From positions 1 through 10,307 of the forward strand of contig JBFIDG010000071.1 in assembly GCA_041581335.1 (NCBI GenBank): a stretch of DNA of 10,307 nt, in the 5' to 3' direction. The stretch is from JBFGSX01 sp041581335 (GTDB lineage Archaea; Thermoplasmatota; E2; JACPAO01; JAHFTW01). Positions 1 to 6,004 of the stretch are shown in pieces. Under the pieces are notes generated by a model. That model ran no database searches, was not told the origin of the DNA, and was given only the letters and a program-made list of their open reading frames with translations. Within the stretch, counting starts at the first letter, position 1; each line of letters starts with the position of its first letter. Position numbers and translations under genes: made by a program.

Positions 1-1335
1 CTGGGCGCCAACGGCTGGGACAACCTGTACGGCCACGGCCTCCTGCGCATCGACAGCCTCGTCAACGCCATCGGCACCTGCGGCGGCGGTGGCGGCAACG
101 GGGCCCCCACGGCCAGCTTCACCAGCAGCACCAATGACCTCGCCGCCAGCTTCAGCGCCGCGGGCAGCAGCGACCCCGACGGAGACGCCCTGACCTACAG
201 CTGGAACTTCGGCGACGGTACCTCCGGCAACGGCGTGGCCCCCAGCCACACCTACAGCGCCGACGGCACCTACACGGTCACCCTGACCGTCAGCGACGGC
301 AGCCTCACCGACAGCGCCAGCGCGTCCGTCAGCGTCAGCGGTGGCGCACCACCCCCGAGCGGCTGCAACAGCGGCGACGCGACGGCCGAGATCGCCGACG
401 GCGAGACCCAGAGCCTCAGCATCAGCAGCGGCGCCTGGACCTACCGCAAGGTCTGCATCCCGAGCGACGCCAGCAGCCTGAGCGTGACCATGGACGGTCC
501 GTCCTGCGGCCTCACCGGCTGCAGCTTCGACGCCGACCTGTACGTCCGCGACGGGGCCAAGCCGACGACCAGCAGCTACGACTGCCGCCCCTACCAATCC
601 GGCAGCGATGAGAGCTGCACCACGAGCCCGGCCGCCGGTTGGACCTACGTCGGCATCTACGGCTACAGTGGCAGCGGCACGGTCAGCCTCACCGTCGACC
701 ACAACGGCGCCGGCACCCCACCCGCCAACAACCCGCCCACCGCCAGCTTCACCAGCAGCACCAGCGACCTGGTGGCCAGCTTCAGCGGCGCCGCCAGCAG
801 CGACCCCGACGGGGACAGCCTCAGCTACGCCTGGGACTTCGGCGACGGCGCCAGTGGCTCCGGCGTCGCCCCGAGCCACGCCTACGCCGCCGCAGGCACC
901 TACACGGTGACCCTGACCGTCAGCGACGGCAACGGCGGCAGCGACAGCGCCTCCGCCAGCGTCACCGTCACGGCGCCGCCCCCGCCGCCTGCGGGTTGCA
1001 GTGGTGGCGAGAACGTCGCCGAGCTGGACGGTAGCGAATCGGTCAGCGTCAGCAGCGGCCAGTGGACGTACCGCAAGGTCTGCGTGCCCGCCGGTGCCAG
1101 CGTCCTAAACGTCGTCATGGACGGCCCCTCCTGCGGGGTCCTCGGGTGCAGCTTCGACGCCGACCTGTACGTCAAGAAGAGCGGCCTGCCAAGCAGTGGC
1201 AGCTACGACTGCCGCCCGTACCAATCCGGTAGCGACGAGAGCTGCGCCATCAGCGACCCGACCGCCGGCTGGTACTACGTCGGCATCTACGGCTACAGCG
1301 GCAGCGGCACCGTCACCCTGAGCGAGTCCAACTAG
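1..1335 (+). CDS. C-terminal part of a secreted subtilisin-like (S8) protease with PKD-PPC-PKD-PPC tail (5' truncated)
   Basis: The reading frame is open from base 1 to the TAG at 1333-1335, giving 444 residues; the start lies outside the window. The first ~25 residues (GWDNLYGHGLLRID, then SLVNAI) resemble the last helix of an S8 peptidase catalytic domain, so an upstream protease is inferred but its triad is not visible. After a glycine-rich linker come PKD1 (~36-118, with SSDPDGD, WNFGDG and GTYTVTLTVSDG), PPC1 (~121-235, FDADLYV and YVGIYGYSGSG), PKD2 (~243-327) and PPC2 (~332-444). PKD and PPC domains are beta-sandwich modules common at the C-terminus of secreted proteases, where they aid substrate or surface binding and may be removed on maturation. 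Each PPC has six cysteines at matching positions, suggesting an oxidising extracellular location. No C-terminal membrane anchor is seen. The two-module part is well supported; the protease identity is moderate. Confidence 0.85.
   Translation: MGANGWDNLYGHGLLRIDSLVNAIGTCGGGGGNGAPTASFTSSTNDLAASFSAAGSSDPDGDALTYSWNFGDGTSGNGVAPSHTYSADGTYTVTLTVSDGSLTDSASASVSVSGGAPPPSGCNSGDATAEIADGETQSLSISSGAWTYRKVCIPSDASSLSVTMDGPSCGLTGCSFDADLYVRDGAKPTTSSYDCRPYQSGSDESCTTSPAAGWTYVGIYGYSGSGTVSLTVDHNGAGTPPANNPPTASFTSSTSDLVASFSGAASSDPDGDSLSYAWDFGDGASGSGVAPSHAYAAAGTYTVTLTVSDGNGGSDSASASVTVTAPPPPPAGCSGGENVAELDGSESVSVSSGQWTYRKVCVPAGASVLNVVMDGPSCGVLGCSFDADLYVKKSGLPSSGSYDCRPYQSGSDESCAISDPTAGWYYVGIYGYSGSGTVTLSESN
106..1332 (+). 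repeat. Tandem duplication of a PKD-PPC module (about 606 bp per copy)
   Basis: Copy 1 spans about 106-711 and copy 2 about 727-1332, offset by 621-630 bases. Similarity is visible at DNA level: the segment coding TYTVTLTVSDG at 268-300 nearly matches 898-930, and that coding SYDCRPYQSGSDESC at 574-618 nearly matches 1201-1245, with mostly third-position differences. This indicates duplication of a whole two-domain unit followed by divergence under protein-level constraint, or homogenisation between the copies. Confidence 0.85.
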
Positions 1336-1346
1336 ACCGGCTCACT

Positions 1347-1360
1347 CCCTTTTCCTTTCC
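1347..1360 (+). terminator. Pyrimidine/T-rich tract, possible archaeal-type terminator of the protease gene
   Basis: Twelve bases after the protease stop lies CCCTTTTCCTTTCC, the most T-rich run in this GC-rich area. Archaeal RNA polymerase can terminate at U-rich tracts without a hairpin. The rest of the 120-base convergent spacer holds small inverted repeats: CCCCG/CGGGG at 1393-1405 and GTGGCC/GGCCAC at 1409-1432, which could serve the convergent kinase transcript. No coding sequence is supported in 1336-1455. The tract is short and interrupted, so the call is tentative. Confidence 0.35.
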
Positions 1361-1455
1361 ACCCCCTCACTCGCAGGCCTGCATGTCGAGCGCCCCGGCA
1401 CGGGGACCGTGGCCGGCCCCATTCTGGGCCACGCCAACGATCACCGCCAGCGGCT

Positions 1456-2706
1456 TCAACCTGACCCCGAAGGCCCGTCGCGCGGCAACCACACCGTGAA
1501 CAAGGAGCCTCGACCCGGCTCGGATGTGGCCTCGATGCGGCCGCCGTGACGCTGCACGATGCGCCGACAGGTCGCCAAGCCCAGGCCATGTCCTGGCGCC
1601 TCGACATCGCCGCGCTCGAACGGTTGGAACAGGCGCGTCGCTTCGGTCGCGACGAAACCGATGCCATTGTCCTGGACCGAGATGACCTCGAATGCGCCTT
1701 CTTGCGTACTCGTGATCCAGATATGTGGCGCCACGCCGGGGCGCCGATAGGTCACCGCATTGCCGACAAGATTCTCCATCAATTGGAAAAGCGATGTGCG
1801 GTCCCCCCGCACCGTCGGAAGCGGTCCGACATCCACGTGGCCCGCCTCCGCCTCGATGCGCTCGGCGAACAGCGCCTGGACCTCCGCCATGACCTCATCA
1901 AGCGGCACATCCTGCGTCGCTTCGACCGCCTCGCCTGCGCGGGCGTAGGCAAGGAGATCCGTGATCAAGTGGGACATGCCGTCGGCGACGCGGTCCAACT
2001 CGGCGATGGTCGCTTGTTGGGCCTCGTCGGCGCCGGCGCGGATGCGCAGAGTGGCTGCCTTGAGGCGGATGGCGGTGACCGGATTCTGCAGGTCGTGCGC
2101 GACGACCGATGCGAAGCGATCCAGCTCCTCGTTGACCGCTTGCAGCCGGCGCCTGGCCGCCTGTTCGTTGAGCCGGGCATCGATCAGCCCGCGATACGCG
2201 CGCAGCCGCCCCCAGTGGATGGCGATGCCCGTGATGGAGGCGACCTGCAACGTGAACTGCGCCGCCCATGGTTCGGGCGCGAACACCAAGGCCAAGGTGA
2301 TCCATGTCACCCACAGGACGCCCATGGTCGCAAGCAACCAGCGCCACGACAGGACCACGGCACCGACGCCGGCGAACACCAACGCCGTCGCCGGGAACGC
2401 GGGGATGCCGTTGACCGCCATGGTGACCATGTCCGTACCCCCGAGCGCCAACGCGATGCTGGCACCCAAGCCGTTCATCCAGGACAGGCGAGGCGGCTTG
2501 AACCAGAGCCAAGCGGCCAGGCCCAGTAGGTAGGTCGCCACGACCACGTCGGCGCCGAACACCAGGAGCAGGTCCAGGCCGGTATAGGTGTCGAATTCAC
2601 GGAACGCGGTGTATGCGATGTACAGGCCGAAGCCCAAGCTGAGTGGACGGACGGTGGCCAAGACCACCTGGTCCATGTGCTCCTGCATGGAGCCGTCTTC
2701 ACTCAT
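1456..2706 (-). CDS. Membrane-bound sensor histidine kinase (HisKA + HATPase_c), orphan
   Basis: The 416-residue protein has about six hydrophobic segments in residues 20-166 and no large extracytoplasmic loop. A charged, probably coiled-coil linker (~168-198) follows, then a HisKA dimerisation domain whose phospho-acceptor is His204 in VVAHDLQNP, and a HATPase_c domain with N-box ENLVGNAV (311-318), G1 box DNGIG (346-350), F box FQPFER (360-365) and G2 box GHGLGL (372-377). All catalytic boxes are present, so it should autophosphorylate and pass phosphate to a response regulator; its signal is unknown and probably sensed in or near the membrane. HDLQNP instead of HELRTP places it with the phytochrome/FixL-like HisKA group. 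No receiver-domain gene is nearby. The ATG at 2706 is preceded by GAGGTG at a short distance; an in-frame ATG at 2688 is an alternative. The gene sits behind the aminotransferase, but a 210-base gap suggests its own promoter. Confidence 0.93.
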   Translation of the reverse strand: MSEDGSMQEHMDQVVLATVRPLSLGFGLYIAYTAFREFDTYTGLDLLLVFGADVVVATYLLGLAAWLWFKPPRLSWMNGLGASIALALGGTDMVTMAVNGIPAFPATALVFAGVGAVVLSWRWLLATMGVLWVTWITLALVFAPEPWAAQFTLQVASITGIAIHWGRLRAYRGLIDARLNEQAARRRLQAVNEELDRFASVVAHDLQNPVTAIRLKAATLRIRAGADEAQQATIAELDRVADGMSHLITDLLAYARAGEAVEATQDVPLDEVMAEVQALFAERIEAEAGHVDVGPLPTVRGDRTSLFQLMENLVGNAVTYRRPGVAPHIWITSTQEGAFEVISVQDNGIGFVATEATRLFQPFERGDVEAPGHGLGLATCRRIVQRHGGRIEATSEPGRGSLFTVWLPRDGPSGSG

Positions 2707-2715
2707 GCCACCTCT

Positions 2716-2727
2716 GACTCCGGAGTC
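2716..2727. promoter_or_regulatory. 12-bp perfect palindrome just upstream of the kinase start
   Basis: GACTCCGGAGTC is a perfect 12-base palindrome ending ten bases before the ATG of the histidine kinase gene (which reads leftwards from 2706). Its position suits an operator for a dimeric DNA-binding protein, or a hairpin element in the kinase mRNA leader. The sequence shows the symmetry; any regulatory role is inference, and short palindromes are common in GC-rich DNA. Confidence 0.35.
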
Positions 2728-2729
2728 GA

Positions 2730-2753
2730 GCCTGAAGGCAGCTTCCTTCAGGC
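2730..2753. repeat. Inverted repeat, 9-bp perfect stem with 6-base loop
   Basis: GCCTGAAGG (2730-2738) pairs exactly with CCTTCAGGC (2745-2753) around the loop CAGCTT. It lies 24 bases upstream of the kinase start and directly beside the 12-base palindrome. In RNA it would form a stable hairpin, acting either as part of the kinase leader or as a terminator of the upstream aminotransferase transcript, although no T tract follows on the minus strand. Confidence 0.5.
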
Positions 2754-2760
2754 CGCCCGC

Positions 2761-2787
2761 CCCAGGATGCGCTCAGAGCATCCGGGG
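2761..2787. repeat. Inverted repeat, 6-bp stem extended by 3 bp past one mismatch
   Basis: GGATGC (2765-2770) pairs with GCATCC (2778-2783) around a seven-base loop. Beyond an A/G mismatch at 2764/2784, CCC at 2761-2763 pairs with GGG at 2785-2787. It is the third inverted repeat within 75 bases upstream of the kinase gene. Further pairs follow at 2815-2831 (GCCGGG/CCCGGC) and 2855-2869 (CCCCC/GGGGG), the last two being plausible by chance in such GC-rich sequence. The 2707-2916 spacer shows no supportable protein-coding gene. Confidence 0.45.
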
Positions 2788-2916
2788 TGAGTCCCGAAAC
2801 GTGGGTCCGTGCCGGCCGGGAGAGGCCCGGCGGTCAGCCGCCCCCATATCGCCACCCCCGTGCTGGGGGCCGGTCGCGCCACGCCTGCCCGGGGGGCCAG
2901 ACACGACGGCCGCCAT

Positions 2917-4104
2917 CTACGCGTCGACTGGGATGGCCGCAAGCCGCTCAATGGCGGCCCGCAGCGTCCCCTCCTTCTTCGGGTAAGCGAACCGCACCAT
3001 GGTCTTGCCCAGCTCCTTGTCGGCGTAGAACGTGCCCGCCGGGATCGCTGCCACACCCACTTCCTTGGCCATCCACAGGGCGAACGTCATGTCGTCCACC
3101 TTGGGCTGCAGGGCCGAGAAGTCGGCGAGGATGTAGTACGCAGAATCGGGGCGATGGCACTGGAATCCTGCCTGCTCGAGGGCCGGGAGCAGCAGGTCAC
3201 GCTTGGCCTGGTACATGTCGCGCAGCTCCGTGTAGTAGGACGCGGGCAGCTGCAGCGCCGTGACGCCGGCGATCTGCAAGGGATGGGCTGCGCCGACGGT
3301 CAGGAAATCATGCACGCGCTTGATGGCCTGCGTGATGGTGTCCGGCGCGGCGGTGTAGGCAAGGCGCCATCCGGTGACGCTGTAGGTCTTGCTGAAGCCG
3401 CCGATGGTGACGGTCTGGTCGTGCATGTCGCCGACGGTGGCCAGCGAGGTGTGGTGCTTGCCATCGTACACCATGTGCTCGTAGATCTCGTCCGTGACGG
3501 CGATGGTGCCACTGGCTTGGCACAGATCGGCGATGAGGCGCAGGGTCTCGTCGGTGAAGATGCGCCCCGTCGGATTGCCCGGAGTGTTGACGATGATGGC
3601 CTTCGGCTTGCGCGCGAAGGCGGCCTTCAGTGCCTCTGCATCAGGCTGGAAATGCGGCGCGACGAGTGGCACATGGATCGGCGTGGCGCCACTGACGATG
3701 GCGTCAGGGCCGAAGTTCTCGTAGAAGGGTTCGAAGATGATGACCTCGTCTCCTGGGTCGATGATGCTCAGCAACGTCGCCATCATCGCTTCCGTGGCAC
3801 CACAGGTGACGACGATGTTCTTGGCCGGGTCCGCATCGATCTTGTTGAAGTCCTTCAACTTCGTCGCCAAGGCGTCGCGCAGTTGCGGCGCACCCCACGT
3901 CACGGCGTACTGGTTGTAACCGTCGTCGATGGCCTGCTTGGCCGCATCCATCAAGACGCGGGGCGGGTCGAAGTCGGGGAAACCCTGGCCCAGGTTGATG
4001 GCTTTGTGCTGCGCCGCGACCTGGCTCATGCTGCGGATGACGGACTCAGGGAAGTGCTGGACGCGGTCTGCGACGCGGGTGTCCGCGATCGCGTAGGAGG
4101 GCAT
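2917..4104 (-). CDS. PLP-dependent class I/II aminotransferase (aspartate/kynurenine/methionine aminotransferase-like)
   Basis: The 395-residue cytoplasmic protein has the full fold-type I aminotransferase signature: an N-terminal substrate-binding stretch LGQGFPDFDPP (38-48), NQYAVTWGAPQLRDAL (64-79), the cofactor-binding NTPGNPTG (173-180, Asn177), DEIYEH (Asp205 and Tyr208 near the pyridine ring), the Schiff-base Lys239 in GGFSKTYSVTGWR, Arg247, and the substrate carboxylate-binding Arg371 in VRFAYP. Length is normal for the family. It moves an amino group between an amino acid and a 2-oxo acid. The FEPFYENF and GWGAP-like features fit the kynurenine-glutamine/methionine aminotransferase branch, but substrate cannot be fixed from sequence. 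The ATG at 4104 has no strong ribosome site. A weak TATA-like CCTAATGC lies 23-30 bases upstream, as expected for a leaderless archaeal transcript. It is divergent from the RuvC-like gene. Confidence 0.93.
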   Translation of the reverse strand: MPSYAIADTRVADRVQHFPESVIRSMSQVAAQHKAINLGQGFPDFDPPRVLMDAAKQAIDDGYNQYAVTWGAPQLRDALATKLKDFNKIDADPAKNIVVTCGATEAMMATLLSIIDPGDEVIIFEPFYENFGPDAIVSGATPIHVPLVAPHFQPDAEALKAAFARKPKAIIVNTPGNPTGRIFTDETLRLIADLCQASGTIAVTDEIYEHMVYDGKHHTSLATVGDMHDQTVTIGGFSKTYSVTGWRLAYTAAPDTITQAIKRVHDFLTVGAAHPLQIAGVTALQLPASYYTELRDMYQAKRDLLLPALEQAGFQCHRPDSAYYILADFSALQPKVDDMTFALWMAKEVGVAAIPAGTFYADKELGKTMVRFAYPKKEGTLRAAIERLAAIPVDA

Positions 4105-4196
4105 ACGGCCTGGAGCGGCCTCGGCGCATTAGGGTTCTGCCCCGAGCCGGTATTGTCATCAATCCCCAAGCCCATCATAGGTCATTGACGGGCTTC
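4105..4196. promoter_or_regulatory. Divergent promoter region between aminotransferase and RuvC-like genes
   Basis: This 92-base spacer between two outward-reading genes is visibly richer in A+T than its surroundings, mainly at 4150-4190 (runs such as GGTATTGTCATCAAT and CATCATAGG). The leftward aminotransferase has a TATA-like element near 4127-4134, centred about 26 bases before its ATG. For the rightward gene, TATTGTCAT at 4151-4159 or ATCATAGG at 4174-4181 could serve, but neither is a good match to the archaeal TATA consensus. Confidence 0.4.
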
Positions 4197-4790
4197 ATGG
4201 GTGAGCGCACCAACCGGGCAGCCGCCCTCATGACCGACGATTTCCGGGTCTATCATGAGTTGGCCCCATGGTTCGAACACCGAGGCGTGCAGTTGCTCGG
4301 CCTGCGCCAGGGTGAAGAGATCCCCCCCTCGGTGCGCGTGGTGCTGGGCGGCCCTCCAGGCGACGGCCGCAGCGCACCTTTGCCCACGGACACGGAGGCC
4401 GCTTGGCTTTTGGTGTGCCAGGGCCTTGACCCACGTCGCAATGGCGCCCCATACCACCGCGTCATCATCGGCATCGATCCCGGTGCGACGATCGGCGTCG
4501 CCGTCTTGGCGGATGGCGCCGTCTTGCTCGTCGCCGAATGCCACTCTGTTGACGAGGTGGTGGCCCGTATGCAGATCTGGAAGCCGAGCCTGCGCGCCGA
4601 CACATGGGCCGTCCACGTGGGCGACGGTGCACCAGAGGTCGGCGACGCGTTGGCGGATGCGGCCGCGACCGCCTGGCCCGATGCGACCGTGACGTTCATC
4701 CCTGAACAGGCCAGCTCCCCAGCAGCGCCTGCGACCATGAGCAGACATACGGATGCCGCCATCTACATCGCCATGCGGGGCGAGCCATGA
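4197..4790 (+). CDS. RuvC/RNase H-fold protein, predicted nuclease-like, conserved hypothetical
   Basis: This 197-residue protein has an N-terminal part of unknown role (VYHELAPWFEHRGV, then VRVVLGGP) followed by a RuvC-like RNase H fold. IIGIDPGATIGVAVLADG (~91-107) is the typical first beta-hairpin with Asp94. Further acidic residues fall where such nucleases carry metal ligands: Asp143 in VGDGAP, Glu170 in FIPEQAS and Asp186 in SRHTDAAIYIA. The set looks complete, so metal-dependent nuclease or resolvase-like activity is possible; other members of the fold are not nucleases. I recall similar uncharacterised proteins from archaea but can attach no symbol. The start is uncertain: ATG 4197 is used here, ATG 4230 (giving 186 residues beginning MTDDFRVYH) is equally credible, and neither has a clear ribosome site. 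Its stop overlaps the next start as ATGA, implying translational coupling to the hydrolase. Confidence 0.75.
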   Translation: MGERTNRAAALMTDDFRVYHELAPWFEHRGVQLLGLRQGEEIPPSVRVVLGGPPGDGRSAPLPTDTEAAWLLVCQGLDPRRNGAPYHRVIIGIDPGATIGVAVLADGAVLLVAECHSVDEVVARMQIWKPSLRADTWAVHVGDGAPEVGDALADAAATAWPDATVTFIPEQASSPAAPATMSRHTDAAIYIAMRGEP

Positions 4791-5896
4791 AGCGCAAGCG
4801 CCGACTCGCGGACCTGGCCCCCCTGCGAGAAGAGCTCGAGATGCTGCCGGCACATCCGATCAGCCGGGTCCATCCCAAGAACTGGGTCTTCCGCATCAAG
4901 CGCATGGCCGACGCCATCGGCCACGCACGTCCGGCCAATGCGGCGTTCTTCCGCACCATCAACCCATACCCCACGCCCTTCGAGCACCACAAGGTCGAGA
5001 CGGACGACGGCGTGGGCATCGCGTTGTGGTATGGGCCGCCGGGCGGCGAAGCCGGTGCCAAGAACGGCTCCGCCGACAAGCCGGCGTTCGGGCTGGTCAT
5101 CGTTCCAGGGATGTTCTCCACCAAGGACGACTCAGTGCACAAGAAACGGGCCATCTGGATGTGGCGACACTGGAAGATCCCGGTCGTCTGCATCGATATG
5201 CGGGCCTTCGGCGAATCCAATGGCATTGCCACCGGCGGTTGGAAGGAAGCCTACGACGTCACTGCCGCCGCCAAGTTCCTCAAGGAGACGGCGGGCGTCG
5301 ACAAGGTGGCTGTCCTGGCCGAGAGCATGGGCGGTGCCAGCGCCCTGAACGCCATGGCGTTGGACGAGGAGAGCGGCGACCGGCTCTTGACGGCGGGCAC
5401 GCTCTGCTACAGCTGCTTCGTGGATCTCAAGGACGCGGTCCATTACATCAGCAGCGAGCCCCCGAAGACCGACCCGTTCCATATCCAGTGGGAGGCGTTC
5501 CGGCGTTTGCTGCGCTACAAGAGCCACGGGGGCTACGAGCGCTTCGACGAGTACCTCGACGACGCGGCCCAGGTCAACGGCCTGAGCGGCTTCGACGAGA
5601 TGGCCGACCTGGGCAATCCGAAGTGGAAGACCGCCCTCATCAAGGGCCCGACCCTGTTGGTCCATGCCGCCGATGACCCCGTCGTGCCAGTCCGCCACGC
5701 GCGGCGGATGGAGCGCTACGCCCGCCGCGACGCCCACATCCAGGTCGTCACCGTACCCTGGGGCCAGCACACCGGTTTCGAGAGCATGGACCCCATCTGG
5801 TTCTGGAAGGTCACCACCCGGTTCTTCTCGTACGTGAACGGCGTCGAGCTGCCCAATCCGTGGGAAGCGCAGCGCCGCAGGGACCCCAAGGCCTAA
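4787..5896 (+). CDS. Alpha/beta hydrolase family protein
   Basis: The 369-residue protein begins at the ATG of an ATGA overlap with the RuvC-like gene. The first ~65 residues are charged and not part of the hydrolase core. The core shows a beta strand and oxyanion region LVIVPGMFS (~103-111), CIDMRAFGES (135-144), a nucleophile elbow LAESMGGAS with Ser180, a helical lid (~210-275) and strand LLVHAADDPVVP carrying the acid (Asp296 or Asp297). The catalytic His328 sits in WGQHTGF. The triad is therefore complete. The elbow reads A-E-S-M-G, with Ala at the usual first Gly. Hydrolysis of an ester, thioester or amide is expected; the substrate is unknown. No signal peptide is seen, so it is probably cytoplasmic. 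Coupling to a nucleic-acid-fold protein is unexplained. Fold assignment is secure, specific function is not. Confidence 0.88.
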   Translation: MKRKRRLADLAPLREELEMLPAHPISRVHPKNWVFRIKRMADAIGHARPANAAFFRTINPYPTPFEHHKVETDDGVGIALWYGPPGGEAGAKNGSADKPAFGLVIVPGMFSTKDDSVHKKRAIWMWRHWKIPVVCIDMRAFGESNGIATGGWKEAYDVTAAAKFLKETAGVDKVAVLAESMGGASALNAMALDEESGDRLLTAGTLCYSCFVDLKDAVHYISSEPPKTDPFHIQWEAFRRLLRYKSHGGYERFDEYLDDAAQVNGLSGFDEMADLGNPKWKTALIKGPTLLVHAADDPVVPVRHARRMERYARRDAHIQVVTVPWGQHTGFESMDPIWFWKVTTRFFSYVNGVELPNPWEAQRRRDPKA

Positions 5897-5916
5897 GTCC
5901 GGCCGTCAAGTCCCGC

Positions 5917-5926
5917 CTATAAGGAG
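5917..5926 (+). promoter_or_regulatory. Candidate TATA box upstream of the DEAD-box helicase gene
   Basis: CTATAAGGAG stands out in the GC-rich 108-base gap between the hydrolase stop and the helicase ATG. CTATAAGG resembles an archaeal TATA element, which would place transcription start near 5945-5950 and give a leader of roughly 55-60 bases. The overlapping AAGGAG also looks like a Shine-Dalgarno site, but no start codon in the helicase frame follows at a suitable distance. It suggests that the helicase has its own promoter and is not only co-transcribed with the hydrolase. Confidence 0.35.
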
Positions 5927-6004
5927 TGAGCCCCGCCGCGTGGGCCGCACCGCGGACGACCCCGATTGTCGCCCCACTGCAAGTACGCGGCACCCGTGAT
6001 ACCT

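Noticed and set aside
639..1034. Arg/Gln/His-rich frame inside the protease tail (also the frame at 608-910)
   Set aside because: These are shifted readings of the PKD-PPC repeats; their own repetitiveness comes from the real gene's duplication.
1546..2529. 327-codon plus-strand frame opposite the histidine kinase
   Set aside because: The kinase on the minus strand has all catalytic boxes; this frame shows only composition-driven Asp/Arg/His repeats.
2790..2916. Possible known structured RNA (SRP RNA, RNase P RNA, cobalamin riboswitch, tRNA) in the aminotransferase-kinase spacer
   Set aside because: I looked for the SRP helix 8 core, the RNase P GAGGAAAGUCC motif, a B12-box and a tRNA T-loop on both strands and found none.
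2809..4188. 459-codon plus-strand frame opposite the aminotransferase gene
   Set aside because: It mirrors an unmistakable aminotransferase on the other strand. The translation is rich in R, D, V and G with no recognisable motif, as expected for the complement of a GC-rich gene.
5966..6004. TTG 5966 as helicase start
   Set aside because: It would add 13 residues unlike the usual DEAD-box N-terminus and has no ribosome site; ATG 6005 fits family length.
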